DNA from: Bacteroidota bacterium
GTDB taxonomy: Bacteria; Bacteroidota; Bacteroidia; Sphingobacteriales; Sphingobacteriaceae
DNA length: 64,000 nucleotides
Assembly (NCBI GenBank): GCA_013286565.1
Contig: JABDFM010000005.1
Location: forward strand, 19,951-83,950
Reading direction: 5' to 3'
The position numbers and the translations under genes are program-made. The notes beneath the pieces were generated by a model that saw only the letters and a list, made by a program, of their open reading frames with translations, did no database searches and was not told the DNA's origin. How positions within the stretch are numbered: position 1 is the first letter of the stretch; each line of letters starts with the position of its first letter. Positions 9,010-17,462 of the stretch are shown here, piece after piece.

Positions 9010-9906
9010 CTACGCAGAACGCGTAGCTTTTTCAATGTTATCCCACATTTCGGCCGGTATCATTTCGAGCCCGTTGAACTGACCTGCACCTTGCAGCCAT
9101 TCGCCGCCGTCGATAGTAATTACCTCGCCATTGATATAGCCGGAAAAATCGGATACGAGGAAAGCGGCAAGGTTAGCCAGTTCCTGGTGTTCGCCAACAC
9201 GTTTAAGCGGCACCCTGTTTTTAAAATCAAACTTTTTAGCCATATCGCCTGGAAGTAATCTTTCCCATGCCCCTTTGGTTGGAAACGGACCGGGGGCAAT
9301 GGCGTTGGTACGTATACCGTGCCTTCCCCATTCAACTGCCAGGGACCGGGTCATAGCCAGCACGCCGCCTTTTGCGCAAGCTGATGGCACCACGTAAGCC
9401 GAACCCGTGAAGGCATAAGTGGTTACAATATTCAATATGTTGCCCGGTATTTTTTCGCTGATCCAATATTTACCCAAAGCAAGTGAACAATTGGCCGAGC
9501 CTTTTAATACGATATCAATGATAGCCGAGAATGCATTAGCTGATAAACGCTCAGTGGGCGAAATAAAATTGCCGGCTGCATTATTCAACAGCACATCAAC
9601 CCGGCCAAAAACCGCAATAGCTTGTTTCAGCATATTTTCAACTTCATCATACTTTCGCACATCGCAGGCAAGGGCCAATACCTTTCCGCCTGTTTCTGAT
9701 TCCATTTCGGAAGCTGTTTGTTTGAGCACATCCAGTTTGCGGCTGGTGATCACCAGGTTGGCGCCTAACTTTAAGAAGTAAGTGCCCATTGATTTGCCAA
9801 GGCCCGTTCCGCCACCGGTTATGATGATGGTTTTCCCTTTCAGGGCATCTTCCTTTAACATTCCGCCGACAGGTGCAGGATTATTTGTAGTTATAGATTC
9901 GCTCAT
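9010..9906 (-). CDS. 2,4-dienoyl-CoA reductase, SDR type
   Basis: 298 residues from ATG 9906, six bases after the upstream stop. Rossmann motif TGGGTGLGKS near residue 32, NNAAGNFISPTERL, and a serine-lysine type active site without the classical YxxxK (here VPSACAKGG). These features match mitochondrial DECR1-like 2,4-dienoyl-CoA reductases rather than generic SDRs. It reduces 2,4-dienoyl-CoA with NADPH to 3-enoyl-CoA during oxidation of unsaturated fatty acids. The next upstream gene is an enoyl-CoA isomerase, which uses exactly this product. E. coli solves the same step with an unrelated flavoprotein (FadH). Last gene of the fatty acid operon; a small palindrome overlaps its stop. Confidence 0.85.
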   Translation of the reverse strand: MSESITTNNPAPVGGMLKEDALKGKTIIITGGGTGLGKSMGTYFLKLGANLVITSRKLDVLKQTASEMESETGGKVLALACDVRKYDEVENMLKQAIAVFGRVDVLLNNAAGNFISPTERLSANAFSAIIDIVLKGSANCSLALGKYWISEKIPGNILNIVTTYAFTGSAYVVPSACAKGGVLAMTRSLAVEWGRHGIRTNAIAPGPFPTKGAWERLLPGDMAKKFDFKNRVPLKRVGEHQELANLAAFLVSDFSGYINGEVITIDGGEWLQGAGQFNGLEMIPAEMWDNIEKATRSA

Positions 9907-9912
9907 GGTCAA

Positions 9913-10689
9913 TTAATTAGCAGCAGTGCTTTTTGATTTTAAATTCTGGATCATCATCTGCAGGCCCTGCCTGGTTGCGGGCGCCCACCATTGCTTCAGC
10001 ATCTGGTTTAAAGTATCGGTTTGATCGCTGGCTAATTTACCGATCAGCTCCTTACGCAAATTTAACTTACTCTGGCTCCAGGTAACCGGGGGCATTTTCA
10101 TGTAGGCTATTGCCTTTTCTACGGCTGTATTCATTAATCTATCAGGGGACGTGACCTCATCGATCAGCCCTGCTTCCAGCGCTTCATTAACATTGAGCAA
10201 TTTACCCTCCATTAAATATTGATAAGCTTTATGCTGACCAAGCCAAAATGAGTACAAATGAAAAACGCTATCAGGAACAATGATACCTACAGGTATCTCA
10301 TTTAAACCGATGATGAATTTCCCTTCGGCCATCACCCTGTAATCACAGCAAATGGCCAGCACACAACCGCCCGCCGGGCTATGCCCGCTGATAGCAGCTA
10401 TCAATGGTTTTTTGAAAGTCGCCAAAGCATTCTGCAAACCTAAAAAACCGATCCAAAATTCACTGCTTTGATCCTCATTGTAATCATAGGCTTCGATCAG
10501 GTCGATGCCGGAAGAGAAAAAACCTTCTTTGCCGGTTAGTATCACAGCACCTACCGCAGCATCGCTTTCCAGCGTTTTAATGCAGTCGGTCAGCTCTTTG
10601 ATCATTTGATGATTGATCGGATTTGAGCGCCCCCTATCGAGCGTAATTAAAGCCAGTCGGTCGCGTATGGTTAGTTGGAATGTGCTCAT
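9913..10689 (-). CDS. Enoyl-CoA delta isomerase, ECI1-like crotonase
   Basis: 258-residue crotonase-fold enzyme. In GHSPAGGCVLAICCDY the first catalytic Glu of hydratases is replaced by Val, while GLNEIPVGIIVP keeps the second Glu. This is the pattern of delta3,delta2-enoyl-CoA isomerases (mitochondrial ECI1/DCI), not of hydratases. It would shift cis/trans-3 double bonds to trans-2 so that unsaturated fatty acids can continue through beta-oxidation. It is translated together with the dienoyl-CoA reductase downstream and follows the acyl-CoA synthetase by 9 bp. Assignment as isomerase is from motif comparison by eye. Confidence 0.82.
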   Translation of the reverse strand: MSTFQLTIRDRLALITLDRGRSNPINHQMIKELTDCIKTLESDAAVGAVILTGKEGFFSSGIDLIEAYDYNEDQSSEFWIGFLGLQNALATFKKPLIAAISGHSPAGGCVLAICCDYRVMAEGKFIIGLNEIPVGIIVPDSVFHLYSFWLGQHKAYQYLMEGKLLNVNEALEAGLIDEVTSPDRLMNTAVEKAIAYMKMPPVTWSQSKLNLRKELIGKLASDQTDTLNQMLKQWWAPATRQGLQMMIQNLKSKSTAAN

Positions 10690-10698
10690 CGGGTTAAT

Positions 10699-12513
10699 TT
10701 AATTTACGAGGGATGGATTTTGGCTTACTTCGTCCGTGTACATTTTATCTATTTCGGCTTTGTACTTTTCGGTGATCACTTTTCGTTTCATTTTCCCTGT
10801 CGGTGTAAGCTCGCCGCTTTCTATCGACCATTCATCAGGAAGTAATGCTATTTTCTTCACTTGCTCCACATGGTTAAACTCAGGGTTATAATTATTGACG
10901 ATCGATTGGTAAAGTTCGATCACCCTGGCATCTTTGAGCAACTCTCCATGCGAGGTAAAAGGGATATCATTTTGCTTGCACCAGGGTTGTAAATGAATGT
11001 AGGAAGGGACGATCAGCGCTGCTGTGAACTTCATCCCTGCACCAACAACCATCATTTGTTCAATAAAAGAGCTCTCCTTCATCTTATTTTCAATCGGCGT
11101 TGGCGCTACATATTTGCCGCCGGATGTTTTAAATATCTCTTTTTTGCGGTCGGTTATTTTCAGGAAAGAATCTTTATCAAATTCACCTATATCACCCGTG
11201 TGGAACCATCCGCCTTCCATTACTTCTGCCGTCAATTCGGGATTTTTATAATAGCCTACCATCACATTCGGACCCTTGCAAAGTATTTCGCCATCATCGG
11301 CTATCTTAACCTGCACATCAGCCAATAAAGGGCCTACTGTTCCAAATCTTCTGCCGCTTTTATTATAATGGTTAACGGAAATTACCGGCGAAGTTTCGGT
11401 CAGCCCATAACCTTCTAAAATAACAATATTGGCCGCGGTAAATATTTTTGCCAATCGTACCGGGCAAGCGGAACTGCCCAAAACTATCGCTTTCACGTTT
11501 CCGCCTATGGCATTCCGCCATTTACTATAAACCAATTTATCGGCGATGGCTAACTTTATTTTATACCATAAACTGGTGCCATCGATCTCAAACTCCTCAG
11601 CAACTTTTATCGACCAGAAAAATATCTTCCGTTTAATGCCGGTTAGCTTCTGCCCCTCTACCATGATTTTCTCAAATACTTTCTCCAGCAAACGTGGTAC
11701 GGCGGTAAAAATAGAGGGCTTTACTTCCTTCATATTTGCGCCGATGGTGTCCATGCTTTCGGCATAATAAATGGAATAATTATAGAAGAGAAAAGTATAG
11801 GTGCACATTTTTTCGAAAATGTGGTTCAACGGCAAAAAACTAAGCACTCGTCTTTCTACTATCGGTATCTGCATCAGCAGATCTCCGGAAGCCATGGCAT
11901 TGCTCAGGATATTTTTGTGGGTAAGCACCACGCCTTTAGGCCTGCCGGTAGTGCCCGAAGTATAGATAATGGTAGCAACATCATTTTCGGTGATCTTGCT
12001 GCTTATTTCATTTGATCTTTGCTGATAATCTTCTTTTAGCGGTTGAAATAATTTCGTCCAGTGGGTGCAGCCTTCAATCTCATCAAAAGTATAGATCCCT
12101 TTTAACGATGGTATATTGGCCGACACTTGCTTTGCTTTATCGCATAAGTCTTTATTGCTGACGAATACATATTTAACTTCAGCCTCAACTAATATCTGCT
12201 CTATTTCTTTATTACCGGTATTTGGGTACAAGGGCACCAATATGGCGCCGGTTAGTTGCACGGCGAGGTCAACTATCAGCCATTCAGGTCTGCCGCTGCT
12301 GATCAGTCCTATTTTATCACGACCTTCCGTAGTGCTATCCCCGGCGGAAATACCCATATCCAGCAAAGCCTGCGACAACTGATGGATCATATCATGCACC
12401 TCTGTGGTGCTGTATGATTTCCATACGCCATCCACCTTTGCATTTAAAAAGTCGGCCCTCGGCTCTTTGGCCTGGCCTGCCATGCAATCAAACAATCTTG
12501 TCGCTTTTTCCAT
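10699..12513 (-). CDS. Long-chain fatty acyl-CoA synthetase (FadD15-like)
   Basis: 604-residue AMP-forming ligase. Visible motifs are the P-loop TIIYTSGTTGRPKGVVLTHK (181-200), the aromatic-rich A5 motif GYGLTETSP, A7/A8 segments GWFHTGDIGEFD and ITDRKKEIFKTSGGKYVAP, and the terminal PTGKMKRK with the catalytic Lys. The inserted region around residues 270-340 is usual for long-chain enzymes. It activates fatty acids with ATP and CoA at the membrane, feeding the beta-oxidation genes on either side. Spacing to neighbours (9 bp and 27 bp) supports a common transcript. Confidence 0.93.
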   Translation of the reverse strand: MEKATRLFDCMAGQAKEPRADFLNAKVDGVWKSYSTTEVHDMIHQLSQALLDMGISAGDSTTEGRDKIGLISSGRPEWLIVDLAVQLTGAILVPLYPNTGNKEIEQILVEAEVKYVFVSNKDLCDKAKQVSANIPSLKGIYTFDEIEGCTHWTKLFQPLKEDYQQRSNEISSKITENDVATIIYTSGTTGRPKGVVLTHKNILSNAMASGDLLMQIPIVERRVLSFLPLNHIFEKMCTYTFLFYNYSIYYAESMDTIGANMKEVKPSIFTAVPRLLEKVFEKIMVEGQKLTGIKRKIFFWSIKVAEEFEIDGTSLWYKIKLAIADKLVYSKWRNAIGGNVKAIVLGSSACPVRLAKIFTAANIVILEGYGLTETSPVISVNHYNKSGRRFGTVGPLLADVQVKIADDGEILCKGPNVMVGYYKNPELTAEVMEGGWFHTGDIGEFDKDSFLKITDRKKEIFKTSGGKYVAPTPIENKMKESSFIEQMMVVGAGMKFTAALIVPSYIHLQPWCKQNDIPFTSHGELLKDARVIELYQSIVNNYNPEFNHVEQVKKIALLPDEWSIESGELTPTGKMKRKVITEKYKAEIDKMYTDEVSQNPSLVN

Positions 12514-12540
12514 ATTGGCAACAGTTATTCAGATAAAGGT

Positions 12541-13716
12541 TTATAATAATTCAAATATACCCGCTGCACCTTGCCCTGTGCCCACACACATGGTAACCAT
12601 ACCATATTTTTTGTCCCGCCTTTTCAATTCATTAAAAAGCTGAACAGAAAGCTTTGCACCTGTGCAACCCAGCGGATGGCCAAGCGCTATGGCCCCGCCA
12701 TTTACATTGATGATCTCCGGGTCAAGATCAAGCCCTTTGATCACCGCTAATGACTGCGAAGCAAAAGCTTCATTTAGCTCGATAAGTTCCACGTCCTGCT
12801 GTTTCATCCCAGCCATTTTCAACACTTTCGGAATAGCAACCAGTGGACCAATACCCATAATTCGCGGCGGTACACCGGCAACTGCATAGTTAACCATCCT
12901 GGCAATGGGTGTCAAATTATTCGCTTTTAAGAAGCGCTCGCTAACTACCATTACAAAAGCGGCGCCATCACTTGTCTGCGAGGAGTTGCCCGCGGTTACC
13001 ACGCCCTTCGCGTCAAAAACAGGCTTCAGTTTATTTAAAGCGTCGATAGATGTATCGGCACGCGGGCCTTCGTCGGTATCAACTTTAAACTCCCTGTTTT
13101 TTTTCTTACCGCTTTCGTCCACGTAGGTTTCCACAACATTTACCGGTACTATTTCGTCCTTAAATTTATCGTTTTTAATGGCGCTGATAGCTTTTTGGTG
13201 CGAGCCATAAGCAAACTGGTCCTGTTCTTCGCGACTGATATTATACTCCTTTGCAACAGCTTCTGCAGTCAACCCCATGCCCCAGTAATAATCCGGATGA
13301 GCCAAAGCAACATCAGCATTGGGCACGATGCGCCAGCCACCCATCGGCAGCAGGCTCATGCTTTCCACACCACCTGCAATAATGCAATCGGCAATGCCGC
13401 TATGTATTTTTGCTGATGCGATAGCGATGGTCTCCAAACCTGATGCGCAGTAGCGGTTTACAGTCATGCCGGGTACTTTATCAGTATCTAAAGCAATTAA
13501 TGAGATCAACCGGGCCACATTAAGACCCTGTTCGGCCTCGGGGGTAGCATTGCCCACGATCACATCCTCTATCTGCTCCTTATCCACATTAGGCACCGAT
13601 GCCATCAGGTGCTTGATAACGTCCGCGGCAAGTGTATCCGGTCGGGTAAATCTAAATCCGCCACGGGTAGCTTTTCCAACAGCGCTGCGGCTGGCTGCCA
13701 CTATATATGCGTTCAT
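12541..13716 (-). CDS. Acetyl-CoA C-acyltransferase (3-ketoacyl-CoA thiolase)
   Basis: 391-residue thiolase. Catalytic residues are in place: nucleophile Cys90 (VNRYCASGLE), His347 (GGAIALGHPLGC) and Cys377 (MCVGTGQGAAG). It cleaves 3-ketoacyl-CoA with CoA to acetyl-CoA and a chain shortened by two carbons. It lies 27 bp downstream of the hydroxyacyl-CoA dehydrogenase/hydratase gene, the usual partner for a FadAB-like pair, so it is likely the degradative thiolase rather than the biosynthetic one. Confidence 0.94.
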   Translation of the reverse strand: MNAYIVAASRSAVGKATRGGFRFTRPDTLAADVIKHLMASVPNVDKEQIEDVIVGNATPEAEQGLNVARLISLIALDTDKVPGMTVNRYCASGLETIAIASAKIHSGIADCIIAGGVESMSLLPMGGWRIVPNADVALAHPDYYWGMGLTAEAVAKEYNISREEQDQFAYGSHQKAISAIKNDKFKDEIVPVNVVETYVDESGKKKNREFKVDTDEGPRADTSIDALNKLKPVFDAKGVVTAGNSSQTSDGAAFVMVVSERFLKANNLTPIARMVNYAVAGVPPRIMGIGPLVAIPKVLKMAGMKQQDVELIELNEAFASQSLAVIKGLDLDPEIINVNGGAIALGHPLGCTGAKLSVQLFNELKRRDKKYGMVTMCVGTGQGAAGIFELL

Positions 13717-13743
13717 TTATTTACGTTTTGTTCTTGTTAAAAA

Positions 13744-16125
13744 TTAGTTCCTCAATACTTTTCCGCCAGTTATGATGGATTGTATTCTTTCAAGCGTTTT
13801 CTTTTCGGTGCAAAGCGAAATGAAAGCTTCACGCTCCAACCCTAACAGGTAGTCCTCGCTTACTATGGATGGCTGGGAAAGGTCGCCACCCGAAAGCACG
13901 TAGGCCAGTTTCTGCGAAATTTTCACATCATGCTCGCTGATATAATTGCCGCTGTACATGGTATTAGCGCCCACATAGCCTAAGCCGAGGGCCTGCTTGC
14001 CCAGCACCCGGATATCGCTACGCGGGATGGGTTGCACGTAGCCTTCATCGGCCATTTGCAGGCATTGTTGCTTGGCTTCAGCTAATAACCGGTTGCGCGA
14101 TACCACCACGACATCCCTGCCTTTTTTAAGATAGCCAAACTCGAACGCCTCGTAAGCTGAAGTGGATACTTTGGCCTGCCCGATGGTTAAAAACCTATCC
14201 CTGAAATTATTCAGCTCGATATCACCATCCTGCAATTCATCCGAAAGGCGCAGGGCAAATTCCTTCGTTCCGCCGCCGCCCGGTATCAGGCCAACACCAA
14301 ACTCAACCAAACCCATATATAATTCAGCATGGGCCACTACCTTATCGGCATGGAGGCACATTTCGCAACCGCCGCCCAAAGCCATCTGGTGAGGCGCTAT
14401 GACCACCGGAATGGACGAGTAACGTATCCGCATCATGGTGTTTTGGAAAGCTTTTACAACCGCGTTCAACTCATCAAACTCCTGTTCAACAGCCATCATA
14501 AATATCATACCTACATTGGCCCCTGCGCTGAAATTTGCCCCCTCGTTGGATATCACCAAGCCTTTATAGCTTGTTTCGGCAAGTGTGATTGCTTTATTAA
14601 TGCCTTCGATCACTTCGCCGCCGATGGTATTCATTTTAGTATGAAACTCCAGGTTGAGGATGCCATCACCAATATCGGTAATGGTAGTGCCGCTGTTTTT
14701 CCATACGGTATTTGTTGCACGGATATTATCCAGCAATATAAACCCTTCCGTACCCGGAATTACCTTGTAGCTTTTTGATGGAATATCATAATACAGGCGT
14801 TTGCCGTTCTCTATTTTATAGAAGCTTTTTGAACCAGCTGCCAGCATATCATATACCCATTGGGCAGGTTTATTCCCGACAGCTTCCATTGCTTTTATGG
14901 TATCCTCAACGCCCAACGCATCCCATTTTTCAAATGGCCCCATTTCCCAACCAAACCCGGCACAGGTAGCGGCATCTATTTTATAAAGCTCGTCAGCTAT
15001 TTCGGGGATACGGTTGCTGGCATAAGCGAATAACTGGTAAAACGTAGCCCGGTAAAAATCACCTGCTTTATCTTTTGCGGCAAACAGAATCTTAAGCCTA
15101 TCCTTCAAACTATCAACTGTTTTAGTGGTTTCGAGCGAAACGAATTTTACTTTTTGCGATGGTTTGTATTCCAATGTTTTCAGGTCGAGCGCAAAAAACT
15201 GGTTTGTGCCGTCAACTTTTTCCTTTTTATAAAAACCCTGGCCGGTTTTACTCCCCAGCCAGTTATTTTTTACCATCCCATCCACAAATTCGGGGATCTT
15301 AAATAACTCCCTTGCTTCATCATCCGGCGCATTATCATAAAGGCCTTTGGCCACATGCACCATCGTATCTAAACCCACCACATCATTGGTGCGGAATGTA
15401 GCTGATTTGGGGTGACCAATAACCGGCCCGGTAAGCTTATCTACTTCTTCAACGGTCATCCCGGTTTTTTCTACATAATGCAGCACACTCATGATGCTGA
15501 AAACGCCGATACGGTTACCTATGAAGGCGGGGGTATCTTTGGCTAATACCGTAGTTTTGCCCAGGTACTTTTCGCCATACTCCATCAGGAAATCTACCAC
15601 TCCCGGTAAGGTATCTTTTGTCGGGATGATCTCCAGCAGTTTTAAATAGCGGGGAGGGTTAAAGAAATGGCTCCCGCAAAAATGTTTTTTAAAATCTTCG
15701 CTGCGGCCCTCAGCCATTAAATGGATCGGTATGCCGGACGTATTGGAAGTGATCAATGTGCCGGGTTTCCTGTATTTTTCTACGTTTTCAAATACCTTTT
15801 GTTTAATATCTAAACGCTCAACCACGACCTCTATCACCCAATCGCAGTCAGCAATTTTCGACAGATCATCATCAAAATTTCCGGTTGTAATGCGTTTGGC
15901 AAATGATTTAAGATAGATAGGCGAAGGGTTTGATTTTAAGGCAAAATCCAAGGCATCATTAACAATTTTATTCCTGGCTTTTTTATCGTCCGAAAAGGCA
16001 TCTTTAGGTACAATATCGAGCAGTAGCACCTGCAAGCCGATATTGGCAAAATGACAGGCGATACGGCTGCCCATCACGCCTGAACCCAGTACTGCAACCT
16101 TCTTTATAATTTGTTTAGCATCCAT
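13744..16125 (-). CDS. 3-hydroxyacyl-CoA dehydrogenase / enoyl-CoA hydratase fusion
   Basis: 793 residues. The NAD-binding domain is N-terminal (VLGSGVMGSRIACHFANIGL, 12-31), followed by the HAD C-terminal domains (SNTSGIP and HFFNPPRYLKLLEI segments). The crotonase domain is C-terminal, with both catalytic Glu segments present: GGGCEM and LVEFGVGLIPGGGG. The domain order is therefore opposite to E. coli FadB. It hydrates 2-enoyl-CoA and oxidises the 3-hydroxy product with NAD in beta-oxidation. First gene of a tight five-gene run (13744 down to 9010). Confidence 0.94.
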   Translation of the reverse strand: MDAKQIIKKVAVLGSGVMGSRIACHFANIGLQVLLLDIVPKDAFSDDKKARNKIVNDALDFALKSNPSPIYLKSFAKRITTGNFDDDLSKIADCDWVIEVVVERLDIKQKVFENVEKYRKPGTLITSNTSGIPIHLMAEGRSEDFKKHFCGSHFFNPPRYLKLLEIIPTKDTLPGVVDFLMEYGEKYLGKTTVLAKDTPAFIGNRIGVFSIMSVLHYVEKTGMTVEEVDKLTGPVIGHPKSATFRTNDVVGLDTMVHVAKGLYDNAPDDEARELFKIPEFVDGMVKNNWLGSKTGQGFYKKEKVDGTNQFFALDLKTLEYKPSQKVKFVSLETTKTVDSLKDRLKILFAAKDKAGDFYRATFYQLFAYASNRIPEIADELYKIDAATCAGFGWEMGPFEKWDALGVEDTIKAMEAVGNKPAQWVYDMLAAGSKSFYKIENGKRLYYDIPSKSYKVIPGTEGFILLDNIRATNTVWKNSGTTITDIGDGILNLEFHTKMNTIGGEVIEGINKAITLAETSYKGLVISNEGANFSAGANVGMIFMMAVEQEFDELNAVVKAFQNTMMRIRYSSIPVVIAPHQMALGGGCEMCLHADKVVAHAELYMGLVEFGVGLIPGGGGTKEFALRLSDELQDGDIELNNFRDRFLTIGQAKVSTSAYEAFEFGYLKKGRDVVVVSRNRLLAEAKQQCLQMADEGYVQPIPRSDIRVLGKQALGLGYVGANTMYSGNYISEHDVKISQKLAYVLSGGDLSQPSIVSEDYLLGLEREAFISLCTEKKTLERIQSIITGGKVLRN

Positions 16126-16162
16126 TAGTATAGTATCTGCTTGTGTTTTTTAAAGTTTAAAT

Positions 16163-16621
16163 TTATTCTGCCCGAGTCCAGGTAGTTGTGCGCCCGAAAA
16201 GTGATATACCGATGTACCCACGTATATCTAAGGTATTGCCCTTATAGGTCATTTTGCAGGAATAGGTCTTACCATTATTGGGATCATAAATGGTGCCGTC
16301 GGTGTATTTGTTTTTATCATCATCGTCTTTTACAAAATCAGCCAGTACTGGTAAACCCAGCCTTGGCCTGGTGCGTAATTTCTCGTCCGAGTTTAGTTCG
16401 TCAACTTTAGGCTTGCCATTTTTCAAAGGTTCTTTCAGCCATACCACCTTGCCGTAAAACTTGCCGTTGGTCGCCTTGGTGATCAGTATCTTAGCGCTTT
16501 TTACATCATTGTACCACAAGCCTTCGATTTGATCGGTTTGCGCCTTAGCGATCACATTTACTGATAGTATGATAGCGATCACTAAAATAAAACGGGGTAA
16601 ATTTTTCCTGATTACAGACAT
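16163..16621 (-). CDS. DUF2147 secreted protein
   Basis: 152 residues with a signal peptide (MSVIRKNLPRFILVIAIILSVNVIAKA). The mature part has the DUF2147 pattern IEGLWYNDVKSAKILI, YGKVVWLKEP, GLPVLADFV, GTIYDPNNGKTYSCKM and a closing RGYIGISLFGRTTTW. Members are small periplasmic lipocalin-like beta proteins; function unknown. It lies just upstream of the HAD/hydratase gene on the same strand and may be cotranscribed, which hints at a link with lipid metabolism. Confidence 0.85.
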   Translation of the reverse strand: MSVIRKNLPRFILVIAIILSVNVIAKAQTDQIEGLWYNDVKSAKILITKATNGKFYGKVVWLKEPLKNGKPKVDELNSDEKLRTRPRLGLPVLADFVKDDDDKNKYTDGTIYDPNNGKTYSCKMTYKGNTLDIRGYIGISLFGRTTTWTRAE

Positions 16622-16721
16622 AGCTTATTGAATATTATTGTGAAATAATTAAATCTATACTCCGGCCTGTCTGTATCATCACAAACAATGGATAGAAAAG
16701 AAACAGGCAGAATTATAAAAA

Positions 16722-16752
16722 GTTAGCCCCGATAATTACCGGGGTGGTTTAT
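16722..16752 (-). terminator. Possible terminator after thioesterase gene
   Basis: On the minus strand CCCCGGTAATTATCGGGG forms a short stem followed by CTAACTTTTTAT. It lies between the thioesterase stop and the DUF2147 start, so the block may be split into two transcripts here. Confidence 0.4.
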
Positions 16753-16859
16753 AATAACAAATATCCTTTTTAGCAGCGTTTTACAAAGGGCTAAATGGCG
16801 GAAACATTTGTCAATATTTCGGCAAATAAAATGTCAGTTTTATTTAATCGGGCTGGGTG

Positions 16860-17291
16860 CTATTCTTCAACATAATCGGTGCTCCTGGGCGCCTTCATGT
16901 ACATTTCGCTTAATTCGGTAGGTAATATAGCCAATTTGCGCTTTTCCATATCGATCCACGCGCCATCAGCTACAATTATTGCAGCTTTAACACCATCCCC
17001 ACGATATAACTCATGCCGTATAGACCAACGCGAACCATCCCGCCGGGATTTGGTCAACTCGCAGGTTACTTTGATGTGCTCATTAATTCCTATTTCGCGT
17101 AAATAAATTAGTTCTTCTCTAAATAATACCGGTCCTATTTTAAATTCATATAGTTTGGGTAAGGTTAAACCTAAACTTTCCAGCATGATGATACGCGCCT
17201 GCGCCGCAAAATCAGCATAGGCCGAGTGCCTCATGTGCTGGTTCGAGTCGATCTGTGACCAAAGCACCTGTCCTTCATAAAATAAATTCAT
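16860..17291 (-). CDS. Acyl-CoA thioesterase, 4-hydroxybenzoyl-CoA thioesterase family
   Basis: 143-residue single hot-dog domain. The N-terminal LWSQIDSNQHMRHSAYADF contains the Asp15 and following His characteristic of YbgC/4HBT thioesterases. It hydrolyses short- or medium-chain acyl-CoA. Its place next to the acyl-CoA dehydrogenase suggests release of stalled or excess acyl-CoA in fatty acid degradation. The start ATG is the first of the frame and makes a family-typical length. Confidence 0.88.
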   Translation of the reverse strand: MNLFYEGQVLWSQIDSNQHMRHSAYADFAAQARIIMLESLGLTLPKLYEFKIGPVLFREELIYLREIGINEHIKVTCELTKSRRDGSRWSIRHELYRGDGVKAAIIVADGAWIDMEKRKLAILPTELSEMYMKAPRSTDYVEE

Positions 17292-17329
17292 AGGTTGGGG
17301 TTATTTATAGTTTTGAACCGTTGAAACTT

Positions 17330-17440
17330 TGTCATTTCGAACGATAGAGAGAGAAACCCTATACTATATACAGGTCGCCAACATGCATTGCCCGCCTTTC
17401 GCTTGTATAAGATTTCTCCTCGTTCCTCGTCGAAATGACA
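17330..17440. repeat. Intergenic palindromic repeat (TGTCATTTCGA type)
   Basis: The left end TGTCATTTCGAACGATAGAG and the right end CTCGTTCCTCGTCGAAATGACA are near complements, with about 60 bp between them, giving one long imperfect palindrome. It fills the gap between the thioesterase and acyl-CoA dehydrogenase genes. The TGTCATTTCGA terminus is of the dispersed intergenic-repeat type. Confidence 0.6.
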
Positions 17441-17462
17441 GTCGCTTTTTATTACAAAGTGT

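Noticed and set aside
9009..9033. GCTACGC/GCGTAGC palindrome at the end of the fatty acid operon as terminator
   Set aside because: On the operon's strand no T-run follows the stem; the T-run is on the opposite side. It may be chance or part of a repeat.
8854..9258. 134-codon plus-strand frame opposite the dienoyl-CoA reductase
   Set aside because: Antisense to well-supported coding sequence. The part outside (8854-9009) has no similarity that I recognise.
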